Both the position numbers and the translations under genes were made by a program. Below, piece by piece: positions 7,025 to 13,119 of a stretch of 13,119 nt of DNA (the stretch's first letter is position 1; every line of letters starts with the position of its first letter). A model generated the notes under the pieces. It worked only from the letters and a program-made list of their open reading frames with translations, ran no database searches and had not been told where the DNA came from. The DNA lies in assembly GCA_900752095.1 (NCBI GenBank), contig CAADUD010000071.1:1-13119 (forward strand). Direction: 5' to 3'. This DNA comes from Clostridia bacterium. Lineage in GTDB: Bacteria; Bacillota; Clostridia; TANB77; CAG-508.

Positions 7025-8023
7025 ATGCTAAACATTGTATTTATGGGTACTCCAGATTTTGCACAAAAATCTTTACAGGCAGTAGTAGAAGCAGGACATC
7101 ATATTTCGGGAGTAGTAACTAATCCAGATAAACCACAAGGAAGAGGAATGAAACTAGTAGCTTCTCCTGTAAAACAATACGCCTTAGAAAAAGGGATAGA
7201 ACCAATATACCAACCACAAAAAGTAAAACAAAATGAAGAATTTTTAAACCAAATAAAGAACTTACAACCAGATGTTATTTGTGTAGTAGCATATGGCAAA
7301 ATTCTGCCAAAAGAATTATTAAATATTCCAAAATTTGGTTGTATTAATGTACATGGTTCTTTGCTTCCAAAATATAGAGGCGCAGCACCTATTCAATGGT
7401 CTATTTTAAATGGAGATAATGTAACAGGAGTTACTACAATGTACATGGATGCAGAAATGGACACAGGAGATATGATTTTAAAGCAGGAGGTAGCAATAGG
7501 AGAAGACGAAACTACAGGAGAACTCTGGGAAAGACTAAGTATCATAGGAGCAAAGCTATTAATAAAAACCTTAGAACTAATAGAACAAGGAAAAGCACCA
7601 AGAGAAAAACAACAAGAAAAAGAAATGAGTATAGCACCCATGCTACAAAAAGAAATGGCAAAAATAGATTGGGAAAATCAAACAGTAAGCCAAATTCATA
7701 ACTTAGTAAGGGGACTTAATCCTATTATGGGAGCTTATACTTTTTGCAACCATAAAAAATTGAAGTTTTGGAAAGTAAAAAAAATGACGAATCAAGATTT
7801 ATTAGAAGTATTTACTGATATGAGAGAATATGATTATAAATTAGAGGATATTATGCCAGGTACTATTTTATTTGCTGATGAAAAACAAGGACTTTATGTA
7901 AAAGCGAAAGATGGTATTTTACAAGTGTTAGAATTACAAGCAGAAAATGCTAGAAAAATGAAAACAGAAGAATTTTTAAGAGGAAATAAATTATCTGTAG
8001 GAAGTATGTTTTGTGATTCTTAA
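7025..8023 (+). CDS. fmt: Methionyl-tRNA formyltransferase
   Basis: Fmt transfers a formyl group from 10-formyl-tetrahydrofolate to Met-tRNA(fMet), making the initiator tRNA. The 332 residues are slightly longer than the common 310-320. The N-terminal formyltransferase domain starts NIVFMGTPDFA (3-13), has the tRNA-contacting loop NPDKPQGRG (33-41), the catalytic Asn108 and His110 in NVHGSLLPKYRG (108-119), and Asp146 in MDTGD. The C-terminal OB-like domain starts near 205 and contains a region around 230-285 somewhat longer than usual. The ATG has AGGAGAAAA within the end of def upstream, and the one-base gap suggests coupled translation. The fhs gene at the right end of the window makes its formyl donor. 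Confidence 0.95.
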   Translation: MLNIVFMGTPDFAQKSLQAVVEAGHHISGVVTNPDKPQGRGMKLVASPVKQYALEKGIEPIYQPQKVKQNEEFLNQIKNLQPDVICVVAYGKILPKELLNIPKFGCINVHGSLLPKYRGAAPIQWSILNGDNVTGVTTMYMDAEMDTGDMILKQEVAIGEDETTGELWERLSIIGAKLLIKTLELIEQGKAPREKQQEKEMSIAPMLQKEMAKIDWENQTVSQIHNLVRGLNPIMGAYTFCNHKKLKFWKVKKMTNQDLLEVFTDMREYDYKLEDIMPGTILFADEKQGLYVKAKDGILQVLELQAENARKMKTEEFLRGNKLSVGSMFCDS

Positions 8024-8048
8024 AATTTGATGAAATTTCTAAAAATAG

Positions 8049-8077
8049 TTGTAAAATTTTAAGAGAATTGATATACT
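8049..8077 (+). promoter_or_regulatory. Strong extended -10 promoter for the asp23 unit
   Basis: TTGTAA (8049-8054), a 17-bp spacer and TATACT (8072-8077) with the TGn extension at 8069-8071 form a good sigma-A-type promoter. The start of transcription should lie near 8084, after the ATG at 8079, so asp23 must start at the ATG at 8124. It indicates that asp23 and the downstream genes can be expressed independently of priA-def-fmt. Confidence 0.65.
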
Positions 8078-8123
8078 TATGATATGTAAAAATATATTTC
8101 GTAAGAAAAAAGGAGGTTTCTTT

Positions 8124-8552
8124 ATGGAAGAAAATAAAGAATTAGAACCAGTAGAAGAAAATATGGGAGAAGTTGCATTAGAAAACAATGCTAATATAAA
8201 AATTTCAGATGATGTAATTGCTGTAATTGCAGGAGTTGCTGCATCAGAAGTACAAGGAGTAGCAGAAATGTCCGGAGGTTTTGCAGGAGGAATTTCTGAA
8301 GTACTTAGTGGAAAAAAGAATTTATCAAAAGGAATTAAAGTAGAATCTGGCGAAAAAGAAACAAAAATTGATGTTAATATTATTGTAGAATATGGTATTA
8401 GAATTCCAGATGTTGCATTTGAAATTCAAAATAGAGTAAAGAAAGCAGTTGAAAGTATGACTGGTTTAAAAGTAGTAGAAGTAAATGTACATATTCAAGG
8501 AGTTAGTACAGAAAACATGGAAATTAATAAAACAGAAAACAATAATCAATAA
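8124..8552 (+). CDS. Asp23/Gls24 family envelope stress protein
   Basis: Asp23/Gls24 proteins are small cytoplasmic proteins that coat the inner face of the membrane through an anchor (AmaP) and are linked to cell-wall stress or homeostasis. The 142-residue product has an acidic N-terminus (1-22), then the family core: NIKISDDVIAVIAG, ASEVQGV and a glycine-rich MSGGFAGG, then VNIIVEYGIRIPDVAFEIQ, a run ending VKKAVESMTGL, and VVEVNVHIQGV. The start at 8124 has AAGGAGG with a seven-base spacer; the ATG at 8079 lies upstream of the predicted transcription start and would translate the ribosome binding site. The predicted anchor gene amaP follows at 74 bases. It resembles YqhY of Bacillus subtilis, which is also next to nusB. 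Confidence 0.9.
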   Translation: MEENKELEPVEENMGEVALENNANIKISDDVIAVIAGVAASEVQGVAEMSGGFAGGISEVLSGKKNLSKGIKVESGEKETKIDVNIIVEYGIRIPDVAFEIQNRVKKAVESMTGLKVVEVNVHIQGVSTENMEINKTENNNQ

Positions 8553-8566
8553 AGTATTTAAAAATA

Positions 8567-8596
8567 GGCACGGGAAAAAATGTTGCCGTGTCTTTT
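8567..8596 (+). terminator. Weak hairpin with short T-tail between asp23 and amaP
   Basis: Bases 8567-8573 pair with 8586-8592 (GGCACGG with CCGTGTC, one G-U pair), leaving a 12-base loop and a four-T tail at 8593-8596. The stem is GC-rich for this genome but the tail is short, so partial termination or protection of the asp23 message end is likelier than a complete stop. No promoter is evident before amaP, so read-through would be needed. Confidence 0.45.
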
Positions 8597-8626
8597 GAAT
8601 TTTACTAAAAAACGGAGGAAATAATT

Positions 8627-9184
8627 ATGAAAATTTTAGATAAAATTGGACTAGCTCTTTTTTCAACTTTAATACTTGTCTTATCCATTATTTTATGTTT
8701 AATGATTTTTGGCTGGCTTGATGTAGAATTTGTACATGAAGTTGTAACTCGTGCAATTCAAGACCAAATATGTTCTAACATTTTACTAGGGCTTAGTGTT
8801 ATTTTTATATTACTTGCTATTAAATGTATCTTTTTTGAGTCTGGAAGCAAACAAGAAACGGACTATAAAAATGGAATACTATTAGAAAATTCTGATGGTA
8901 AATTGTTAATTACCAAAGACACATTAGAAAATTTGGTAAATAATGTTGTAAAAGGGTTCGATAGTGCAGAAAATGTAACTACTAGAGTAGAACTTGACAA
9001 AGAAAATAATGTAAAAGTATTTGTTAATTTAAGCGTAAAAGAAAATGCTATTATTAAAGAATTATCTACCAATTTGCAAACCAAAATAAAAACTACTATT
9101 AAAAAGACCTCTGATTTAGAAGTAAAAGAGGTAAATATTAAAGTAAAAGATATCGAACCTGTTAAAAATATAGTACAAGAGTAA
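8627..9184 (+). CDS. amaP: AmaP-like membrane anchor for Asp23
   Basis: AmaP is a membrane protein that recruits Asp23 to the cell envelope. This 185-residue product has two hydrophobic helices at about 7-31 and 49-70 separated by a short hydrophilic loop, as in AmaP, then a cytoplasmic domain. That domain contains GKLLITKDTLENLVNNVVKG-type sequence (91-110) and ends in beta-strand-like segments VKVFVNLSV (129-137) and VKEVNIKVKDI, resembling the Asp23 fold seen in the partner gene. The order asp23, amaP, DUF2273 is the usual one. The ATG at 8627 follows CGGAGGAAATAATT. Sequence identity in the family is low, so the call rests on topology, length and gene neighbours. Confidence 0.82.
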   Translation: MKILDKIGLALFSTLILVLSIILCLMIFGWLDVEFVHEVVTRAIQDQICSNILLGLSVIFILLAIKCIFFESGSKQETDYKNGILLENSDGKLLITKDTLENLVNNVVKGFDSAENVTTRVELDKENNVKVFVNLSVKENAIIKELSTNLQTKIKTTIKKTSDLEVKEVNIKVKDIEPVKNIVQE

Positions 9185-9274
9185 AAAATAGCAATATTTG
9201 AATATCAAAAATAGTGGAAGTGTTTTGTAGCATTAAAGTAATATCAAATAAAACTCTATAAAGGAGGTTCTCAC

Positions 9275-9490
9275 ATGAATGATTTAAAAGAGATAGGAAA
9301 TAAATATGGAGGTGCAATTATTGGATTTTTAGTAGGTTTAGCACTAGCTATTATCCTATTTTGTACAGATCTTTATAAAGTAATTACAGGTATTTTATTG
9401 GTTATTGCTTGTGTTTATTTTGGAAATTATATTCAAAAAAATAAAGATCATGTAAAAGAAAGTACCAAGAATTTCATTGATAAATTATAA
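9275..9490 (+). CDS. DUF2273 small membrane protein
   Basis: This 71-residue protein has two hydrophobic helices, about 13-30 and 34-53, with GGAIIGFLVGLALAI in the first, and a charged C-terminal tail ending KNFIDKL. Length, topology and the glycine-rich first helix match DUF2273, a family almost always found beside asp23 and amaP. Its biochemical role is not established; a structural part of the membrane-bound Asp23 assembly is the common inference. The ATG follows a strong AAAGGAGG. The 90 bases before it hold no clear promoter or terminator, and nusB begins 14 bases after its stop. Confidence 0.88.
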   Translation: MNDLKEIGNKYGGAIIGFLVGLALAIILFCTDLYKVITGILLVIACVYFGNYIQKNKDHVKESTKNFIDKL

Positions 9491-9504
9491 AAGGAGTAAC
9501 TAAC

Positions 9505-9933
9505 ATGACAAGGACGCAAACAAGAGAATTAGCATTTGAACTATTATATAGTTTAGAAATTCAAAAAATAGCACAAGAAGAGAAAAAAGAACAAATAGAA
9601 TTATTTCTAGAACAACAAGAAATAGAAGAAGAAAAAGTTAAACAATATATTTTAGAAACCACCAAAGGAATTGAAGAAAACGAAGAAAAAATTTTAAAAA
9701 ATATTTCTGATAACTTAAAAGAAAAATGGGAGATTACTAGAATTTCTAAAATTAATATTGCTTTATTAAAACTTGCTATTTACGAAATTTTGTATACAAA
9801 ATTACCATATAAAGTAGTAGTAAATGAAGTAGTGGAGCTAGCAAAAAAATATGGTGATGACAATTCAGCTCCTTTTATTAATGGAATACTAGCTAATATT
9901 ATTAAAAAAAGTGGAATTTCAGAAGAGGAATAA
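9505..9933 (+). CDS. nusB: Transcription antitermination factor NusB
   Basis: NusB binds boxA RNA together with ribosomal protein S10 (NusE) to form the antitermination complex needed for full rRNA operon transcription. The 142-residue length is typical. The N-terminus TRTQTRELAFELLYSLEI (2-19) is the arginine-rich helix that binds RNA. The C-terminal half has the family signature ISKINIALLKLAIYEILY (about 82-99), VVVNEVVELAKKYGDDNSAPFINGIL and a short acidic end. The ATG has an AAGGAG site. The gene lies two bases ahead of xseA, a conserved arrangement in Firmicutes. The central part (22-50) is unusually rich in Glu and Lys but keeps helical character. Confidence 0.94.
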   Translation: MTRTQTRELAFELLYSLEIQKIAQEEKKEQIELFLEQQEIEEEKVKQYILETTKGIEENEEKILKNISDNLKEKWEITRISKINIALLKLAIYEILYTKLPYKVVVNEVVELAKKYGDDNSAPFINGILANIIKKSGISEEE

Positions 9934-9935
9934 AA

Positions 9936-11138
9936 ATGACTTATAATCCAATTAGCGTAAGTGAATTAAATAGATATATTAAAGAAACATTTGCAAATGA
10001 CGAATTTTTTGCAAATGTCTTAATAGAAGGCGAAATTTCTAATTTTAAACATCATTACACAGGGCATATGTATTTTACCTTAAAGGACGAAACATCTCTT
10101 ATTAAATGTATTATGTTTAAAACTTATACAGGGCATTTGGACTTTGCTCCAAAAGATGGAATGAAGGTAATGATATTGGGAAGTGTTTCTGTATTTGAAA
10201 GAGATGGAACTTATCAGCTCTATGCAAAAGCCATGAAACAACTAGGGAAAATAGGAGATTTAAGAGCAGCCTATGAAGAACTGAAAGCCAAGCTAGAAAA
10301 AGAGGGATTATTTGCTTCTTCCCATAAAAAGCCAATTCCCATGATGCCAAAAACAATTGGAGTATTAACTTCCAATACGGGTGCTGTAATCCGTGATATT
10401 ATTAATGTATCTACTAGAAGAAATCCGAAAGTACACATTAGACTTTTTCCAGTTCCTGTGCAAGGAGAAGGTGCAGGAGAAAAAATAGCAGAAGGAATTA
10501 AATTTATGAATGAACATCAATTAGCAGATGTTCTAATTATTGCAAGGGGAGGAGGATCTTTAGAAGATCTCTGGCCATTTAACGAAGAGGTAGTTGCAAG
10601 AGCTATTTACAATTCAGAAATTCCTGTTATTTCTGCAGTAGGGCACGAAACAGATTTTACTATTGCAGATTTTGTGGCAGATTTAAGAGCACCAACACCT
10701 TCTGCAGCAGCAGAACTTGCAGTAAATAATATAGAAGAACTAGCAAAAAAGATTTATCAGTATCAAAATAGATTTGCGCAAGCATTAGTAAAAAGAGTAG
10801 AACTGATGAAATTACGTTATGAAAAATGTATGAAAAGTAGAGTATTTACACAGCCACTTCAAAAAATTCAAGAGCAATATATGGTAATAGATAATAAAAT
10901 AAAAACGATGGAATATAGTATTATGCAAAAATTGCAAAAAGAAAAGGCAAATACTCAAAAGTTAATATTAAAATTGGATACTTTAAGCCCTTTAAAAACA
11001 TTGGCAAGAGGTTATAGCATCGTATTAAAACAAAAAAAAGTAATAAAAAGTGTAAAAGAACTAAATAAAGAGGACGAAATTCAAATTCGTATGCAAGATG
11101 GTCTAACAAAAGCAAAAGTTATTGACAAAGTGAAATAA
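9936..11138 (+). CDS. xseA: Exodeoxyribonuclease VII large subunit
   Basis: With XseB this subunit forms exonuclease VII, which degrades single-stranded DNA from both ends and acts in repair. The 400-residue length is normal. The N-terminal OB-fold (about 5-100) has ISVSELNRYIK, EGEISNFKHHYTGHMYFTLKD. The catalytic domain has GVLTSNTGAVIRD (142-154), IIARGGGSLEDLWPFNEE (201-218), and SAVGHETDFTIADFVADLRA and PTPSAAAE (233-260). A long coiled-coil segment (about 265-350) is where several XseB copies bind, and the end has LARGYSIV. It starts two bases after nusB, so translation is probably coupled. xseB normally follows directly; here another gene lies between them. Confidence 0.96.
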   Translation: MTYNPISVSELNRYIKETFANDEFFANVLIEGEISNFKHHYTGHMYFTLKDETSLIKCIMFKTYTGHLDFAPKDGMKVMILGSVSVFERDGTYQLYAKAMKQLGKIGDLRAAYEELKAKLEKEGLFASSHKKPIPMMPKTIGVLTSNTGAVIRDIINVSTRRNPKVHIRLFPVPVQGEGAGEKIAEGIKFMNEHQLADVLIIARGGGSLEDLWPFNEEVVARAIYNSEIPVISAVGHETDFTIADFVADLRAPTPSAAAELAVNNIEELAKKIYQYQNRFAQALVKRVELMKLRYEKCMKSRVFTQPLQKIQEQYMVIDNKIKTMEYSIMQKLQKEKANTQKLILKLDTLSPLKTLARGYSIVLKQKKVIKSVKELNKEDEIQIRMQDGLTKAKVIDKVK

Positions 11139-11211
11139 TTTGTAAAAAGAAGACAAAGGCGAGTAAAATAAAAAACTATTAGTTCATTTTATAGTAAGAG
11201 GAGGAATAGCA

Positions 11212-11730
11212 ATGAAAAAGACAGTCAGAAATACCATTATTATCATTGCAATTATTGTAATGATATTTGCAATAATATTGGCAGTGTATCAGTATTTTAA
11301 AGATGAACCAATGAATGCAAACACTTTAGGAGCAGCTAATGTATTAGAAGATGCTAATACTGGATTAGAAAACATGCTAAATGAAATTTTTAATGAAGAA
11401 ACTGGTGCCGGAAATGTAGAAACTATAAAAAATACAGAACAAACAGGAAATATAACGGATTCATCTAATAATGAAACACAAGATAGCAGCAAAGGAGACG
11501 AAATGGACTTAACAGAAGATGATAATCGTGCAACTCCAAGAGAAAATAAAGCAATTGAACTTGCAAAAAAACAGTGGACAAAAGATTGGGGAAATACCAA
11601 TGGTGTTTCTTTTAACGTAAGCATTCAAAGCGATGGAAAATATGGCGTAACTGTTTATGATACTAGCTCTACAAAATCTATCCAATTCTATATAGTAGAT
11701 GTAGATACAGGAATTGTGACTGAAAGATAA
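11212..11730 (+). CDS. Unrecognised single-pass membrane protein with PepSY-like C-terminus
   Basis: I do not recognise this 172-residue product. A short basic start (MKKTVRN) is followed by one hydrophobic helix at about 8-28, so it should be anchored with the rest outside the cell. Residues 31-110 are acidic and rich in Asn, Glu, Thr and Asp, with no recognisable fold, as in a flexible linker. The C-terminal 60 residues begin ENKAIELAKKQW, contain VSFNVSIQSDGKYGVTVYD and end YIVDVDTGIVTER, a layout like a PepSY or related small secreted domain, where a helix is followed by strands ending in a VD-x-xTG-x-V motif. That match is by eye only. A strong AGGAGG precedes the ATG; the gap from xseA is 73 bases. 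It lies between two subunits of one enzyme. Confidence 0.75.
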   Translation: MKKTVRNTIIIIAIIVMIFAIILAVYQYFKDEPMNANTLGAANVLEDANTGLENMLNEIFNEETGAGNVETIKNTEQTGNITDSSNNETQDSSKGDEMDLTEDDNRATPRENKAIELAKKQWTKDWGNTNGVSFNVSIQSDGKYGVTVYDTSSTKSIQFYIVDVDTGIVTER

Positions 11731-11787
11731 AAAATTAATAGAAAAATAAAAAAAAGTAAAAGGAAAATTAGAAAATAGGAGAAAAAG

Positions 11788-12027
11788 ATGGCAGAAAAAG
11801 AACAAAATTTAAATTTTGAAGAAGCAATGGAACAATTAGAAAACATTGCAAATGAATTAGAAAAAGGAGATTTAGATTTGGATACTTCTGTTTCTAAATT
11901 TGAAGAAGGCATGAAATTATCCAAACAATGCAATGAATTTTTAGAAAATGCAGAAAAAAGAATTACCATTTTATTAAAAAATGGGGATAAAATAGAAGAA
12001 GAAAATTTTATACAGGAAGAGGAATAA
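11788..12027 (+). CDS. xseB: Exodeoxyribonuclease VII small subunit
   Basis: XseB binds the coiled-coil region of XseA to form exonuclease VII. The 79 residues match the family in length and sequence: NFEEAMEQLENIANELEKGD at 9-28, LDTSVSKFEEGMKLSKQCNEFLENAEKRI following. The two long helices and the short turn near GDLDLD are typical. The tail is very acidic. The ATG has AGGAG six to eleven bases upstream. It is separated from xseA by a membrane protein gene, yet the two subunits must still be made in a fixed ratio. The next gene starts six bases downstream. Confidence 0.92.
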   Translation: MAEKEQNLNFEEAMEQLENIANELEKGDLDLDTSVSKFEEGMKLSKQCNEFLENAEKRITILLKNGDKIEEENFIQEEE

Positions 12028-12033
12028 GGAAAC

Positions 12034-12480
12034 ATGTTAAAGGGGATTTATCAATTTATATGTGAGTATCAATATATTATTGTACCATTTATGGTATGGT
12101 TTGGAATACAGTTATTTAAACTAATTTATGATTTAGTGGTAACTAAAAAATTTAATTTTAAAAGAATATTACAAGCTGGTGGAATGCCAAGTTCACACTC
12201 AGCAGTAGTAGTTTCATTAACTACTATGATTGCAAAAGAGGAGGGAATTACTTCACCTTTATTTGGTATAGCCTTAATTTTTTCTTTTATTGTAATGTAT
12301 GATGCAGCTGGAGTTAGAAGAGCAGCTGGTAAACAAGCAAAATTATTAAATAGAATTATAGAAACACCAGGACTAACAGGGGTAGAAGTTTCTGAAAGAC
12401 TAGTAGAAGTATTAGGACATACGCCAATACAAGTATTTGTAGGAGCTTTTATTGGATTTTTAGTAGGAATGATTTTTTAG
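12034..12480 (+). CDS. Divergent PAP2 (DUF212/YuiD) family membrane protein
   Basis: This 148-residue protein belongs to the divergent PAP2 family (DUF212, YuiD of Bacillus subtilis), related to membrane acid phosphatases of the PAP2 type; the substrate is not known. Visible features are a first helix at about 14-33, the conserved GGMPSSHSA at 49-57 with the phosphatase-like Ser-His pair, MYDAAGVRRAAGKQA at 88-102, LGHTP at 127-131, and a last helix from about 133 to the end. The family keeps the SSHS motif but differs from the standard PAP2 pattern. The ATG has AAGGAAAC upstream. It lies six bases after xseB and so is co-transcribed. Confidence 0.9.
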   Translation: MLKGIYQFICEYQYIIVPFMVWFGIQLFKLIYDLVVTKKFNFKRILQAGGMPSSHSAVVVSLTTMIAKEEGITSPLFGIALIFSFIVMYDAAGVRRAAGKQAKLLNRIIETPGLTGVEVSERLVEVLGHTPIQVFVGAFIGFLVGMIF

Positions 12481-12525
12481 ACTAAAATTCAATAAACTTA
12501 TTGGATACTAAAAGGGGGATTTGGA

Positions 12526-13119
12526 ATGGAAGATATTGAGATTGCAAGGAATACAAAGCTAGAAAAAATTGTAAACATAGCAAAGAATATAGGAATAGAG
12601 GAAGAAGAATTAGAGCTATATGGAAAATATAAAGCTAAAATTTCCCCTGAAAGTTATAGAAAAAGAAAAAATAAACAAGATGGTAAACTAATTTTAGTAA
12701 CGGCTATTAATCCTACTCCTTTAGGAGAAGGAAAAACTACTATGGCAATAGGCTTAGCAGATGGACTAAGAAAATTACAAAAAAATGCAATACTTGCTTT
12801 AAGAGAGCCATCTTTGGGACCTGTTTTTGGAATTAAAGGTGGAGCAACTGGTGGAGGATATAGCCAAATTGCACCAATGGAAGATATTAACTTACACTTC
12901 ACAGGAGATATTCATGCTATTACATCTGCTAATAATTTGCTATCTGCTATGATTGATAACCATATTTATTTTGGAAATGAATTGGGTTTTGATAGAGTAG
13001 TTTGGAAAAGATGTATTGATTTAAATGACAGACAATTAAGAGCAGTAAATACTGGCTTATCTAAAGAAAAAAATATAGTGCCAAGAATGGATGGCTTTGA
13101 TATTTCAGTTGCTTCTGAA
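12526..13119 (+). CDS. fhs: Formate-tetrahydrofolate ligase, N-terminal part (runs off the window)
   Basis: Fhs joins formate to tetrahydrofolate using ATP, giving 10-formyl-tetrahydrofolate for purine synthesis, formyl-Met-tRNA and, in acetogens, the Wood-Ljungdahl methyl branch. The frame is open from the ATG at 12526 to the last base, 198 codons of the usual 550 or so. The N-terminal helix region precedes KLILVTAINPTPLGEGKTT, where PTPLGEGKTT (63-72) is the phosphate-binding loop. REPSLGPVFGIKGGATGGGY-type sequence at 93-112 and NLHFTGDIHAIT (122-133) are family signatures. The start is supported by AAAGGGGGATTTGG and the family N-terminus. A 45-base gap separates it from the previous stop, with no clear promoter or THF riboswitch. 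The presence of fhs agrees with an anaerobe. Confidence 0.96.
   Translation, partial: MEDIEIARNTKLEKIVNIAKNIGIEEEELELYGKYKAKISPESYRKRKNKQDGKLILVTAINPTPLGEGKTTMAIGLADGLRKLQKNAILALREPSLGPVFGIKGGATGGGYSQIAPMEDINLHFTGDIHAITSANNLLSAMIDNHIYFGNELGFDRVVWKRCIDLNDRQLRAVNTGLSKEKNIVPRMDGFDISVASE

Noticed and set aside
8079..8123. Upstream ATG extending the Asp23 protein by 15 residues
   Set aside because: It lies at or before the predicted transcription start, and the added residues are encoded by the ribosome binding site; the ATG at 8124 has ideal spacing.
12654..12902. Minus-strand open frame near the right end
   Set aside because: It is opposite the formate-tetrahydrofolate ligase gene, whose family signatures are clear on the + strand.
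1..13119. CRISPR, mobile element, prophage, tRNA, rRNA, defence system
   Set aside because: No repeat arrays, transposase, integrase or terminal repeats were seen, nor any RNA gene; all recognisable proteins are housekeeping or envelope families.

Overview
The window is an AT-rich, almost wholly + strand block of bacterial housekeeping genes. It has A/T-ending codons, AGA-dominated arginine, strong GGAGG-type ribosome binding sites and gene neighbourhoods typical of low-GC Firmicutes: yicC-remA-rpoZ/gmk-priA-def-fmt, Asp23/AmaP/DUF2273 and nusB-xseA-xseB. Together with formate-tetrahydrofolate ligase at the right edge, this suggests an anaerobic clostridial lineage. Species cannot be named from the sequence alone. 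I see no rRNA, tRNA, CRISPR array, insertion sequence, phage gene or defence system.

Layout. Bases 1-438 are non-coding apart from the probable first codons of a divergent minus-strand gene at the left edge, whose ribosome binding site lies inside a 16-bp hairpin. A good sigma-A-type promoter (375-402) then opens the + strand run: rsmE (16S rRNA m3U1498 methyltransferase), an unrecognised lysine-rich four-helix membrane protein, yicC (endoribonuclease family), remA (DUF370), rpoZ (RNA polymerase omega) and a guanylate-kinase-like gene that overlaps rpoZ. An intrinsic terminator overlapping the kinase stop codon ends this unit.

A second unit carries priA, def and fmt (replication restart, then N-formyl-Met removal and addition). 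priA is broken by a +1 frameshift exactly in its Walker A motif; both halves are otherwise well conserved, so this is either a sequence error or a very recent lesion.

A third unit starts at a strong extended -10 promoter (8049-8077). It holds asp23, amaP and DUF2273 (an envelope-associated trio), then nusB and xseA, a single-pass membrane protein of unknown function, xseB, a DUF212/YuiD-type acidPPc-like membrane protein, and the first 198 codons of fhs, which runs off the window.

Read together, the genes serve translation (rsmE, def, fmt), transcription and RNA (rpoZ, nusB, yicC, remA), replication and repair (priA, xseA, xseB), nucleotide and one-carbon supply (gmk, fhs; 10-formyl-THF made by Fhs is the donor used by Fmt) and the cell envelope. 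I do not see a new multi-gene system. The points most worth checking are the priA frameshift, the leader hairpin of the divergent gene, the divergent kinase, and the two unrecognised membrane protein genes inserted among conserved partners.
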